A model generated the notes under the pieces. The model had not been told where the DNA came from. It did not search any database and worked only from the letters and a program-made list of their open reading frames with translations. The position numbers and the translations under genes are program-made. This document shows positions 1-8,668 of a stretch of DNA of 64,000 nucleotides, one piece after another; the stretch's first letter is position 1; every line of letters starts with the position of its first letter. Origin of the DNA: DTU072 sp050309775 (GTDB lineage Bacteria > Bacillota > Clostridia > Christensenellales > DTU072); assembly GCA_050309775.1 (NCBI GenBank), contig JBNRMV010000010.1:1-64000 (forward strand). Direction: 5' to 3'.

Positions 1-31
1 TTCAAATTACAAAATAATTTGTAAAAAAGTA

Positions 32-59
32 TTGACAAATGGTTTTCAGATTGTATGAT
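32..59 (+). promoter_or_regulatory. Sigma-A-type promoter upstream of the first lipoprotein gene
   Basis: A TTGACA box (32-37) and a TATGAT box (54-59) are separated by 16 bp. The predicted transcript would start near 66 and carry a leader of about 130 nt before the ATG at 198. I see no recognisable riboswitch or gene in 60-197; that stretch is very AT-rich. Confidence 0.6.
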
Positions 60-197
60 TTAATTGTGGGGGATTTCTATTAGCATATCGTTGTTAAGAA
101 AACGGAATACATTTCAAAGAATATAGAATTAAGTAGACATTGCCCTTAAAATAGAATATCTTATATAACAGTTAATTAAATATTAAGAGGTTTAAAT

Positions 198-890
198 ATG
201 ATAAAAAAAATAATTTGTTTGGGATTTATTTTAATTATGTTAATTTCACTTTCGGCTTGCACTCAAGAGGCAAGTAGCTTCTCGGAAGAGGAGCATAGTG
301 AAAGGATATCAAATCTGGTTGAAAAACGCTATTTAAATAATAATGAAGAATATACAGGATACAAGGTATATCCATTATATAACGAATCAGACGAGCTTGC
401 TTACTTTTTAATTGAGCTCGAGCCTTCAGGGTTTGTTTATGTGAAAATAAATAAAACCAGTTCTCTGCAACAACTTTTTGGGGGCGTAAGTATGTATACA
501 CGCTCAGAGGGCAAAACTTGGCAACGATACAAAATATGTGAGAAAGGGAAAGAGCCGTTACCTTATGAGGGCCGACAATGGAAAATTGAAGAGGCAGACG
601 ATTATGGACGTATTTATTATCCTAATCGCCGATGGGAAATTGATGAGGATGGAGATTTTATTTATTACGACATAAGCCACTTTAAGGTTGCAAGTATTGA
701 AAATGAAAAAAGATATTTGCTAAGAATTAAGCAAGAAGGAAGCACATATACAATTCCGGCTGTAAAAAGAGGAGAAAAGTATTTAAACCTTGTTTCCATG
801 GAAGAAATGGAATATGAATATGAAATCGCATCAGAAAAATATTCTTATGCCTATATTTCGTTTTTTTGCAAAAAAGAGTATGATTTATAA
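198..890 (+). CDS. Small lipoprotein of unknown function
   Basis: This 230-residue protein starts with a typical lipoprotein signal: lysines at 3-4, a hydrophobic stretch, and a lipobox LSAC with the lipidated cysteine at residue 21. The rest is polar and charged, rich in Glu, Lys and Tyr, with no further membrane segment and no domain I recognise. An AGAGG site lies 7 nt before the ATG. The next gene starts 27 bp downstream in the same direction, so the two may be cotranscribed and act together at the cell surface. Function unknown; export as a membrane-anchored lipoprotein is inferred from the signal alone. Confidence 0.8.
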   Translation: MIKKIICLGFILIMLISLSACTQEASSFSEEEHSERISNLVEKRYLNNNEEYTGYKVYPLYNESDELAYFLIELEPSGFVYVKINKTSSLQQLFGGVSMYTRSEGKTWQRYKICEKGKEPLPYEGRQWKIEEADDYGRIYYPNRRWEIDEDGDFIYYDISHFKVASIENEKRYLLRIKQEGSTYTIPAVKRGEKYLNLVSMEEMEYEYEIASEKYSYAYISFFCKKEYDL

Positions 891-917
891 ATTAATTTAA
901 TAAGGGAGGAAAGAGTT

Positions 918-1127
918 ATGTTAACAAAACAAAAAAGAAAGATAATACCTGTTATATTAATCGCTTGTTGCTTGGCAATGATATGTATAGCAAGTATTTG
1001 CGGTGTTTCAAATAATGAATCAACTAGCATACATGCCTTAGAAGATGAGTATGGGTATGAAGAACTTGATAATGAGTTAACGAAGGAAAATGGCATTAAG
1101 TTTTTAATTCGGCAAATGAGAACATAG
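918..1127 (+). CDS. N-terminal (signal peptide) fragment of the split surface protein
   Basis: This 69-residue frame has a strong GGGAGGA ribosome site and encodes a basic N-terminus (MLTKQKRK), a hydrophobic segment at about residues 9-28 and an acidic linker, as expected for a Sec signal peptide. It runs out of frame at a T5 tract (1101-1105). One extra T there would make it continue without a stop into the large frame that follows: residues read from 1100 in the other frame (FNSANENIVNLDTIS) lead directly into the next coding region. I therefore read it as the 5' end of one broken gene of about 1338 codons, 918-4933. A sequencing error, phase variation or ribosomal slippage could each explain it. 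Confidence 0.75.
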   Translation: MLTKQKRKIIPVILIACCLAMICIASICGVSNNESTSIHALEDEYGYEELDNELTKENGIKFLIRQMRT

Positions 1128-1165
1128 TAAACCTTGATACCATTTCAATTAGTAATTTTACTAAT

Positions 1166-4100
1166 GTGCAATACATTGCTAACAGCAATTATTTTTTGCT
1201 AAATCCCAAACATGCTATTAATGATGGTTCAGATAATTCACTTGGAACATGCACCACTGTTGCTATGCAAATGTTGATGGGATATCATAATTATTATTCT
1301 GATGGACGTTTAATTCCTGAAGTAGCAACAAGCGGGAGCAGATTTCTTGATACAGATTATGGAAATATTGTCTATCATCCAGAATTTTCGAGAAGTCGTG
1401 TTGTCGGACAAGGATGTGAAAAGATTGGAACTGAAGACGGCTTTTACGAAGAAATATTTGATTTGACAACCTGGCCGGAGTTCCCAGGCTTGGGACAAAA
1501 TATCTTCGCTATTGAAAATGCTGCTAATCAATTTGTAAACACTCATGCATCAGATATAAGTAATAATGTTTCAATTACTTCGTCGGGACTCTTTTATCCT
1601 TCGACTGCAAGGGCTGATATTGATGCGGGTATACCAACAATCTTAGGGTTTCAGCCAATTTTTACAGGGGCGAATCGTTTTCATGTAGTTGTGGCTTATG
1701 GCTATGCTACTTTAGAGGGAGTTCCGGGATTCATTGTTCATTGGGGTCATGAAGAAGATCAAGCTCATATATGGGTGCCTTCTAGTTGGATTGGTTTTCA
1801 AATTAGAATGTCAATTGCTCATACGCATAGCTTTGTTGATTCGGGTAATATAATTTACCATACTCATAGGCAACTTGAGTGCAGTGCTTGTGGATGTAAA
1901 ACGTTAGATAGTTTGTACAATACAAACGCTGTTGGCAACAAAATAATAAGCGCAAGGTATCCTATCTCAGGATTTATCGACATCCCATCTACAATAGACG
2001 GAACAATAATTACTGAAATCGGAAATTCAGTTTTTGCTAATTGTACAAATTTAACTAATGTTTACCTACCACCTAGTATAACTAGTATCGGGGAGTCAGT
2101 ATTTTCTGGTTGCACGGCGTTAAAAAGCATAGGTGTGGATTCAAGCAACTTGAATTATTCAAGCCAAGACGGCATTCTATATGATAAGGCAAGAACTCAA
2201 TTTATTCATATCCCGCAGGCTATCACAGGAAATGTCACTGTTCCCTCGGGCATCACCGAAATAATTGATAATGCGTTTGCAAACCGTACCGGACTTACGT
2301 CCATAACATTCTCCGATGGCATAATAAGCATTGGATTTGAAGCATTCAAAGATTGTACGGGGCTTACTAGCGTAAACCTCTCAAATAGTATAGAAAATAT
2401 AGATAACGCCGCTTTTTGGGGCTGTTCCGGCATAACCAGCTTAACCATACCCCAAAGCGTGTCAAGTATCGGCTCTTTTGCATTCTATGACTGTTCCGGA
2501 CTTACAAGCCTGAGCGTACCGGGAAGCGTAGGAAGCATAGGCGAAAATGCGTTTGGAAATTGTACAAGCATAGGGAATATTGTATTTCAACAAGGCGTAT
2601 CTTTCATAGGAGATTACGCGTTCTACGGCTGTACGGGCTTGACGGCGGCGACTATTCCGCAAAGTGCGGTAAGCATCGGCGCAAATACATTTTCGTCTTG
2701 CCCGAAGTTATCCTCTTTAACATGGCACTACAATCCGAACTTTTCGGCAACGGATTTGAATATACGGAATTATCTATCGAATGTTATTTTTAACAGTAAC
2801 ATAGATACAATAGGCGAGAATGCTTTTTGGAACTGTCCCAGGTTGACGGCGGTAACAATTCCTAGCGGTGTAACAAGCATTGGAGCATACGCATTTTGCC
2901 TACTGGACGGCTTATTGCAAATTCTTATTCCAAGTAGTGTAACAAACATCGGAGCATATGCCTTTTCTGCTTGCAGCTCGATAGAAATATTCAGCGAAGC
3001 AAGCTCAAAGCCTAGCGGTTGGGCTGTTAATTGGAATGCGCACTATCGTCCTGTCTACTACTATTCAGCTGTTTCTAAGGTGAATTGTTGGCGTTATGTG
3101 AACAACATACCTGCAATCTGGTATGTCGAGGGAACTCAAGGATTAGAATATATTTTAGTAAACGGTACTTTTTCCGTAATCGGGATAAGCACGATAAATT
3201 TAACGACGCTTGTGATTCCGTCAACCTATAGCGGGTTGCCGGTGACTAAGGTTGGAAACGGCTCCGTTGCTCTTACTAATAGCTATTTCCTGCAAATGAT
3301 AGTAATCAACGAAGGCATAGAAAGTATTGAAGCCAACGCTTTTTCAGGCTGCAAATGGCTATCCTCAATAACCATTCCAAACGGCGTAACGAATATAGGA
3401 GCATACGCCTTTCAAAACTGTACTTACTTGACAACTATTCAGATTCCGAGTAGTGTTACACATATAGGTGCTTCTGCATTTTGTGGTTGCACCTGTTTAG
3501 AGGCGTTGACTATTCCCCAAAGTGTATCAAGCATTGGAGCGGACGCTTTTGCGAATTGTTCTACGTTGTCTATAGTGTGGAATTACAATCCGGCTTTGAC
3601 GGCGGCTACTTTTTGTTCGTATTACTATACGGTTAATTTTCCTGCTGGAATTACCCAAATATCGGCAAATGCCTTTGCAAACAGTCCTTATCTGCCAAAC
3701 ATCACAATTCCAAATACCGTCACAAGCGTAGGCGCAAATGCGTTTGCCAATAGTGACCCGTATTTAAGGTGGAACTATAATCCGACTTTAACGGCCGCAA
3801 ATTTTAGCTCGTGCTTACGTGAGGTAAATTTCGGAAGCGGTATAACGTCCATAACCGCTAATGCCTTTGCAAATAGCCCTAGGCTTGCAAGCATAAGCAT
3901 CCCAAGTACAGTAACAAGCATAGGAAACAGCGCGTTTTCCGGATGCACGTTGCTTCAGTCGATAACCGTTCCAAACGGCGTAACCAGTATAGGAAGCAAT
4001 GCTTTTTACGGTTGCACGGGTCTTTTATTTTTCACCATCCCCTATAGTGTAACAAGCGTCGGGACTAATGCTTTTCAAAACTGTAGTACGAACCTTCCGG

Positions 4101-4933
4101 TATCCTGGAACCGAAGCGCTAACTCGACATTAACCGCGGCAAATTTCAAAGCATATTTGATTCAGGTTTATTTTGCAAGCGGAACTACAACGATAACAGC
4201 CGGCACATTTGCCGGTTGCACAAAATTAACAAGCATTTCCATACCAAATACTATTACAAGCATCGGAAGCAGCGCATTTTCCGGATGCACTGGCTTGACA
4301 GGTTTTACATTCCCGAGTGCGGTTACAAGCATTGGAACCTACGCATTTTACGGTTGCACAGGAATGAGCAGAATATATATACCTAGCTCCGTGACAACCA
4401 TGGGTTCAAACGTGTTTCAGAATTGCTCTAATCTCTATATCTATACCGGAGCGACAAGCAAACCGAGCGGTTGGAATTCAACTTGGAATAGTTCCAATCG
4501 TCCTGTTTACTGGAAAGTGACATCTACAACAAAGGATGTTTTTAGCGGTTTTGGGTATTCGGGAAGTACATATTACTGGACCGGCGCGGTCAGGATGACA
4601 CTTTCAAGTACGGGTAATTGTTATCAAAATACTAGCAACGGAGTTTTTCTCTTCACAGGAAATACCACCCTTACATTCGCCGTAAGAACTCTATCCTCAA
4701 AAAATGCTTGGTCTAAAATAAACGGCACACTTAGTTTTAGCGGGGCACATACTCATACTACCACAGTCAGTGTTTCCATAACAAATTCGGTATCTATCAG
4801 CAATGGTTCCTTTTCAATCAATACCGCGAATCTAGCCAACGGAACATATACATTAAAATTAAGTAGCAGCTTCACAAGAGCCTCATGGTCAGGCAGTTCG
4901 ACTCATACATTCACCTTTATTGTGGATAGATAA
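1166..4933 (+). CDS. Surface protein: papain/C39-like domain plus BspA-type leucine-rich repeats
   Basis: The listed start is a GTG with no ribosome site; the frame is really open from 1100 and belongs with the signal peptide at 918 (frameshift at 1101-1105). In this numbering, residues 1-220 resemble a C39/papain-like cysteine peptidase: Cys29 in LGTCTTVAMQM and a histidine in RFHVVVAYGY. A CSACGC segment near 240 may bind metal. About residues 255-1110 are BspA-type leucine-rich repeats of some 23 residues, with units like VTSIGAYAFYGCTGL. A longer unit starting WNYNPxLTAA recurs four times inside the array. The last 140 residues are rich in Ser and Thr and probably form a beta-sandwich. 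No LPXTG or other anchor is visible. A secreted adhesin or processing enzyme is inferred; peptidase activity is unproven. Confidence 0.75.
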   Translation: MQYIANSNYFLLNPKHAINDGSDNSLGTCTTVAMQMLMGYHNYYSDGRLIPEVATSGSRFLDTDYGNIVYHPEFSRSRVVGQGCEKIGTEDGFYEEIFDLTTWPEFPGLGQNIFAIENAANQFVNTHASDISNNVSITSSGLFYPSTARADIDAGIPTILGFQPIFTGANRFHVVVAYGYATLEGVPGFIVHWGHEEDQAHIWVPSSWIGFQIRMSIAHTHSFVDSGNIIYHTHRQLECSACGCKTLDSLYNTNAVGNKIISARYPISGFIDIPSTIDGTIITEIGNSVFANCTNLTNVYLPPSITSIGESVFSGCTALKSIGVDSSNLNYSSQDGILYDKARTQFIHIPQAITGNVTVPSGITEIIDNAFANRTGLTSITFSDGIISIGFEAFKDCTGLTSVNLSNSIENIDNAAFWGCSGITSLTIPQSVSSIGSFAFYDCSGLTSLSVPGSVGSIGENAFGNCTSIGNIVFQQGVSFIGDYAFYGCTGLTAATIPQSAVSIGANTFSSCPKLSSLTWHYNPNFSATDLNIRNYLSNVIFNSNIDTIGENAFWNCPRLTAVTIPSGVTSIGAYAFCLLDGLLQILIPSSVTNIGAYAFSACSSIEIFSEASSKPSGWAVNWNAHYRPVYYYSAVSKVNCWRYVNNIPAIWYVEGTQGLEYILVNGTFSVIGISTINLTTLVIPSTYSGLPVTKVGNGSVALTNSYFLQMIVINEGIESIEANAFSGCKWLSSITIPNGVTNIGAYAFQNCTYLTTIQIPSSVTHIGASAFCGCTCLEALTIPQSVSSIGADAFANCSTLSIVWNYNPALTAATFCSYYYTVNFPAGITQISANAFANSPYLPNITIPNTVTSVGANAFANSDPYLRWNYNPTLTAANFSSCLREVNFGSGITSITANAFANSPRLASISIPSTVTSIGNSAFSGCTLLQSITVPNGVTSIGSNAFYGCTGLLFFTIPYSVTSVGTNAFQNCSTNLPVSWNRSANSTLTAANFKAYLIQVYFASGTTTITAGTFAGCTKLTSISIPNTITSIGSSAFSGCTGLTGFTFPSAVTSIGTYAFYGCTGMSRIYIPSSVTTMGSNVFQNCSNLYIYTGATSKPSGWNSTWNSSNRPVYWKVTSTTKDVFSGFGYSGSTYYWTGAVRMTLSSTGNCYQNTSNGVFLFTGNTTLTFAVRTLSSKNAWSKINGTLSFSGAHTHTTTVSVSITNSVSISNGSFSINTANLANGTYTLKLSSSFTRASWSGSSTHTFTFIVDR

Positions 4934-4950
4934 TAATAAGAACCAAATAA

Positions 4951-4987
4951 AAAACCGCTCCCTTCAAGCGCAGGGGGCGGTTTTTTT
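4951..4987 (+). terminator. Rho-independent terminator after the surface protein gene
   Basis: An A4-CCGCTCCC arm pairs with GGGGGCGG-T4 to make a 12-bp stem (one G-U pair) with a 10-nt loop, followed by a T run. It lies 18 bp after the stop codon. Confidence 0.9.
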
Positions 4988-4999
4988 ATTAGGAATTTG

Positions 5000-5028
5000 T
5001 TTACCTAAGTGAATTGATATGGTATAAT
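5000..5028 (+). promoter_or_regulatory. Promoter of the ileS run (extended -10)
   Basis: A perfect TATAAT (5023-5028) is preceded by TGG, giving an extended -10. The -35 box is weak (TTTACC at 5000-5005, 17-bp spacer). The leader to the ATG at 5073 is only about 40 nt, too short for a T-box. Confidence 0.65.
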
Positions 5029-5072
5029 TATCTAATAATTATAGAGATTGCTTGATTTTTACGGAGGTCAGA

Positions 5073-8000
5073 ATGAAGAAAGAAAATCCGAATATGGATT
5101 TTATAGCATTGGAAAAGAGTATCCAACAGTTTTGGGAGGACGAAAAGTGCTTCGAAAAGTTGGTCGAAAAGAATAAAAACGGCGAAAGATTCCGCTTTCT
5201 TGACGGTCCTATCACCGCCAACAACCCCATGGGTATTCACCATGCTTGGGGCAGAACGCTCAAGGATATATATATCAGGTACAACGCTATGCACGGCAAG
5301 TCCTGCCAATATCAGAACGGCTTTGACGCTCAAGGGCTTTGGGTGGAAGTGGAGGTCGAGAAAGAAATCGGCTTGAAAAGCAAAAAGGACATAGCCGAAT
5401 ATGGTTTGGACAAGTTCACCGAAAAATGCATTGACCGTGTGAAGAAGTTTTCGGCGGTCATCACAGAACAATCAAAGCGGTTGGGACAGTGGATGGACTG
5501 GGAGAATTCATATTACACAAACAGCGATTCCAACATCACCGCTATATGGCACTTTTTGCAAAAATGCCACGAAAAGGGCTGGCTGGTAAAATCCCACCGT
5601 CCCATGCCTTGGTGTCCACGCTGCGGAACTTCGTTGTCCGAACACGAGATGAGCGGCAGCTACAAGGTTGTTGAGCATACTTCAATTTATGCAAAACTGC
5701 CTGTTCACAACTCAAATGACAGCATAATGGTATGGACGACGACGCCGTGGACGCTGTCGTCAAATGTGGCGCTTGCCGTCAATCCCGACATTGATTATGT
5801 CAGAGTACAAGTCAAGTCCGACACACGCACGCTTATTATCGGCAAGGACGCGCTTGGCAAGCTGAAAGGCGACATTGTCACAGTATTGGACAGCTTCAAG
5901 GGCTCCGAGCTTGTCGGCAAGGAGTATACGACGGTATTCCCCGATTTTGAACAACAAAATTTTGTACACAAGGTTGTGCCATGGACAGATGTTGACGCGC
6001 AGGAAGGTACGGGAGTTGTGCATATTGCTCCGGGCTGCGGCGCCGAGGACTTTGATCTGGGCAAAAAGCAGGATTTACCCATGATTTGCCCGATAAACGA
6101 CGAAGGCAAGTTCCTTGACGGTTTCGGAGAATTGACAGGATTGTATACCACAGAGGTGGTTGAAAGCGTGTTGGCAAGAATGGAAGCTGACGGCACACTT
6201 TACAAGATAGAACCCATTTCGCACAGCTATCCTTATTGCTGGAGATGCAAGACGGAAGTTGTGTTCAAGATTGTTGATGAATGGTATATCGATACTACGG
6301 AAATAAAGCCGCTTATGATAGAGGCTGCAAAAACCGTAAATTGGGAGCCTGACTTTGGCGGCAAGAGAATGATTGACTGGCTGACAAACATGGGGGACTG
6401 GAACATTTCAAGAAAGAGGTTTTATGGACTGCCCCTGCCTTTTTATCCCTGCCAAAAATGCGGAGAGCTGACGGTTGTCGGCTCAAAGGAAGAGCTTGCC
6501 GAACTGAGCGCAGAAAAAAATCTCGACAAGGTACCTCACCTGCACAGACCATATATTGATGAAGTCAAGATAGTTTGCCCCAAGTGCGGCGCTCTTGTGG
6601 AAAGAATATCTGAAGTCGGCGACTGCTGGTTGGACGCCGGCATTACTTCCTTCTCAACAAAAGGCTATTTTGACAACAAGGAATATTTTGCAAAGAACTT
6701 CCCCAACGAAATGGTGCTGGAAATGAAAGAACAAATAAGGTTGTGGTTCTATTCATTGCTGTTTATGTCAGTTACGCTGACGGGCAAAGCGCCTTATGAG
6801 AATGTCATTTGCCACTCATCGGTAGTAAACGAGGAGGGCGGCAAATTCAGCAAAACCGGCTTTATGATAAGGTTTGATGAGGCGGCGGAGAAAATAGGCG
6901 CCGACACAATCAGATATTTGTTTGCGGCAGCGCCGATTTCCGGCGATGTACGATTTGGGTACAACCTAGCCGATGAAGCAAGAAGAAAGATTCTTGGCTT
7001 TTGGAATATATATGTGTTCTTTAACCTTTATGCGTCGCTGGACAATCCCGACATAGCCAATTACAAACCCGATTACAACACTCTTACGCACAGCGACAAG
7101 TGGATTGTTGAGCGCACAAATCAGTTCATTCGCACAGCGGCGGCAGCTATGAAGAGCTACAAAACCGCCAATCTTATGAAAGAATTTGAGCAGTTTTCAG
7201 ACGATGTGTCGAACTGGTATATCCGTATAAACAGAAAGCGTTTTTGGAAGGGCGTTGACAAAACCGACCAAATGAACGCCTATTGGTGCTTGTATCAAGC
7301 CATTAAATCAGCCATAGGCGTTATGGCGCCGATACTGCCGTTCCTTACGGACTATATCTGGCAAAGCTGCGTTCGTGAAATCGACCCCAATGCCGAAATC
7401 TCCGTGCATCTATCGGACTATCCGAAAGAAATAGACATGCCCGGCAATGCCGAACTGCTTAGCCAAACGGAAGTTGCCAGAAGCATAATAGCCACAGCGC
7501 AAAGAATGCGCAACGAGGCGCAAATAAAAGTAAAGCAGCCGCTCAAGACGCTTTATTTAGTGCTTAACGAAAAAGACAAGAAAGACTGCCAGCCTTTGGT
7601 AAATATCATCAAAGAAGAGCTGAACATAAAGAACTTGGTCTTTGCCGACGACGAAAATGCTTTCAACGATGTGTACTTTACGGTGAATTTTCGCGTAGCA
7701 GGCGCCAAACTGAAAGGCGAGGCACAAAAGCTAAAAACGCTTGTCGATGGGCTTGACCAAAACGGCTACAATGATTTTGACAAGATGTTTGCCGCCAATA
7801 GCATAACAATCGGACAGTTTGAAAACCTTGGAAGCGCCTTGTTTGACAAGCATTTCCGCCCGAAACAAAATTTTGTCGTAACCAAGGAATTCAACAAAAC
7901 GCTTGCGCTGGACACCAGTCTTTCTGACGAACTGTTGCAGGAAGGACTTGTGCGCGAACTCATAAGACAAATGCAGGTTATGCGAAAGGACGCAGGCTTT

Positions 8001-8195
8001 GCGGTGGAGCAGAGAATAGTTGTTGCCATAAGCACCGATGACGAAGCCGCCAAAACCGCCATAGAACTTTTTTCCGAAAAGATAGCGCAAGATGTGTTGG
8101 CGAACGCCATAGAAGAGGACATAGCAGAGGCTACTGCAGAAAAAGTCTTCAGTATTTCGGACAAAGAAATAAAAGTCAAAATGTCGCTAAAATAA
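5073..8195 (+). CDS. ileS: Isoleucyl-tRNA synthetase
   Basis: A class I aminoacyl-tRNA synthetase that charges tRNA-Ile in the cytoplasm. I chose the ATG at 5073 (1040 residues) because GGAGG at 5063-5067 sits 5 nt upstream; an upstream TTG at 5052 lacks a site. The HIGH motif appears as GIHH (residues 54-57) and KMSKS as KFSKT (591-595). The editing (CP1) domain lies between them. Paired-cysteine motifs CPRCG, CWRC, CQKCG and CPKCG suggest structural zinc sites. The C-terminal anticodon-binding part is long. Length and the divergent HIGH sequence fit the longer, type 2-like IleRS group rather than the roughly 930-residue form. It heads a tight run with yqeY and sugar genes. Confidence 0.95.
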   Translation: MKKENPNMDFIALEKSIQQFWEDEKCFEKLVEKNKNGERFRFLDGPITANNPMGIHHAWGRTLKDIYIRYNAMHGKSCQYQNGFDAQGLWVEVEVEKEIGLKSKKDIAEYGLDKFTEKCIDRVKKFSAVITEQSKRLGQWMDWENSYYTNSDSNITAIWHFLQKCHEKGWLVKSHRPMPWCPRCGTSLSEHEMSGSYKVVEHTSIYAKLPVHNSNDSIMVWTTTPWTLSSNVALAVNPDIDYVRVQVKSDTRTLIIGKDALGKLKGDIVTVLDSFKGSELVGKEYTTVFPDFEQQNFVHKVVPWTDVDAQEGTGVVHIAPGCGAEDFDLGKKQDLPMICPINDEGKFLDGFGELTGLYTTEVVESVLARMEADGTLYKIEPISHSYPYCWRCKTEVVFKIVDEWYIDTTEIKPLMIEAAKTVNWEPDFGGKRMIDWLTNMGDWNISRKRFYGLPLPFYPCQKCGELTVVGSKEELAELSAEKNLDKVPHLHRPYIDEVKIVCPKCGALVERISEVGDCWLDAGITSFSTKGYFDNKEYFAKNFPNEMVLEMKEQIRLWFYSLLFMSVTLTGKAPYENVICHSSVVNEEGGKFSKTGFMIRFDEAAEKIGADTIRYLFAAAPISGDVRFGYNLADEARRKILGFWNIYVFFNLYASLDNPDIANYKPDYNTLTHSDKWIVERTNQFIRTAAAAMKSYKTANLMKEFEQFSDDVSNWYIRINRKRFWKGVDKTDQMNAYWCLYQAIKSAIGVMAPILPFLTDYIWQSCVREIDPNAEISVHLSDYPKEIDMPGNAELLSQTEVARSIIATAQRMRNEAQIKVKQPLKTLYLVLNEKDKKDCQPLVNIIKEELNIKNLVFADDENAFNDVYFTVNFRVAGAKLKGEAQKLKTLVDGLDQNGYNDFDKMFAANSITIGQFENLGSALFDKHFRPKQNFVVTKEFNKTLALDTSLSDELLQEGLVRELIRQMQVMRKDAGFAVEQRIVVAISTDDEAAKTAIELFSEKIAQDVLANAIEEDIAEATAEKVFSISDKEIKVKMSLK

Positions 8196-8207
8196 TAAGG
8201 GGTGTAT

Positions 8208-8651
8208 ATGCTTAAAGATGACTTGAGAAAAGACTTCAACGAAGCCAGAAAGAATGGTGATTCCACAAAAAAAGCCGCGCTTGAAGCTGTGCTTGCCGCC
8301 ATACTCCAAAAAGAAAAGCAGCAAGCGGGCAAAAGCGTTGCAGATGACGAAGTTATTGAGTGTATCGTAAAAGAAATAAAGATACAGAACGAAATCCTCG
8401 AAATGTACAAGGACAAGCCTGATGCAGATGAGTACCGGGCAAAGATTGCCGTACTGACGGCATACCTGCCAAAACAATTTACAGAGGCAGAGGTGCTGGA
8501 GATGATAGCCGAACTTGACATCTATGAGGACAGCTCGCCAAAAACAAAAGGTATGATAATAAAAAACCTCATGCCTAAGCTGGTAGGCAAGTTTGACAAA
8601 TCAAAAGTTAACCCGCTTGTAGAAAGTTATTTGAGTTCAAAAAATAAATAA
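8208..8651 (+). CDS. yqeY: GatB/YqeY domain protein
   Basis: A 147-residue member of the YqeY family, which resembles the tail domain of the GatB subunit of tRNA amidotransferase and is thought to touch tRNA. The hallmark features are visible: an N-terminal helix with LKDDLRKDFNEARKNGD, the segment YLPKQFTEAEV in the middle, and a C-terminal lysine-rich helical part. The ATG at 8208 is preceded by AAGGGG; a GTG at 8202 is possible but less well spaced. The gene begins 12 bp after ileS, so cotranscription with the synthetase is likely. The precise role of the family is not settled. Confidence 0.9.
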   Translation: MLKDDLRKDFNEARKNGDSTKKAALEAVLAAILQKEKQQAGKSVADDEVIECIVKEIKIQNEILEMYKDKPDADEYRAKIAVLTAYLPKQFTEAEVLEMIAELDIYEDSSPKTKGMIIKNLMPKLVGKFDKSKVNPLVESYLSSKNK

Positions 8652-8668
8652 CGAACAGGAGTTCGCTT

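Noticed and set aside
2000..4500. CRISPR-like or tandem DNA repeat
   Set aside because: The periodicity is at protein level (leucine-rich repeats of about 23 residues); the DNA units vary and are coding throughout.
4988..5072. T-box riboswitch before ileS
   Set aside because: The gap is under 90 nt, with a good promoter at 5000-5028; the leader is too short and has no T-box sequence.
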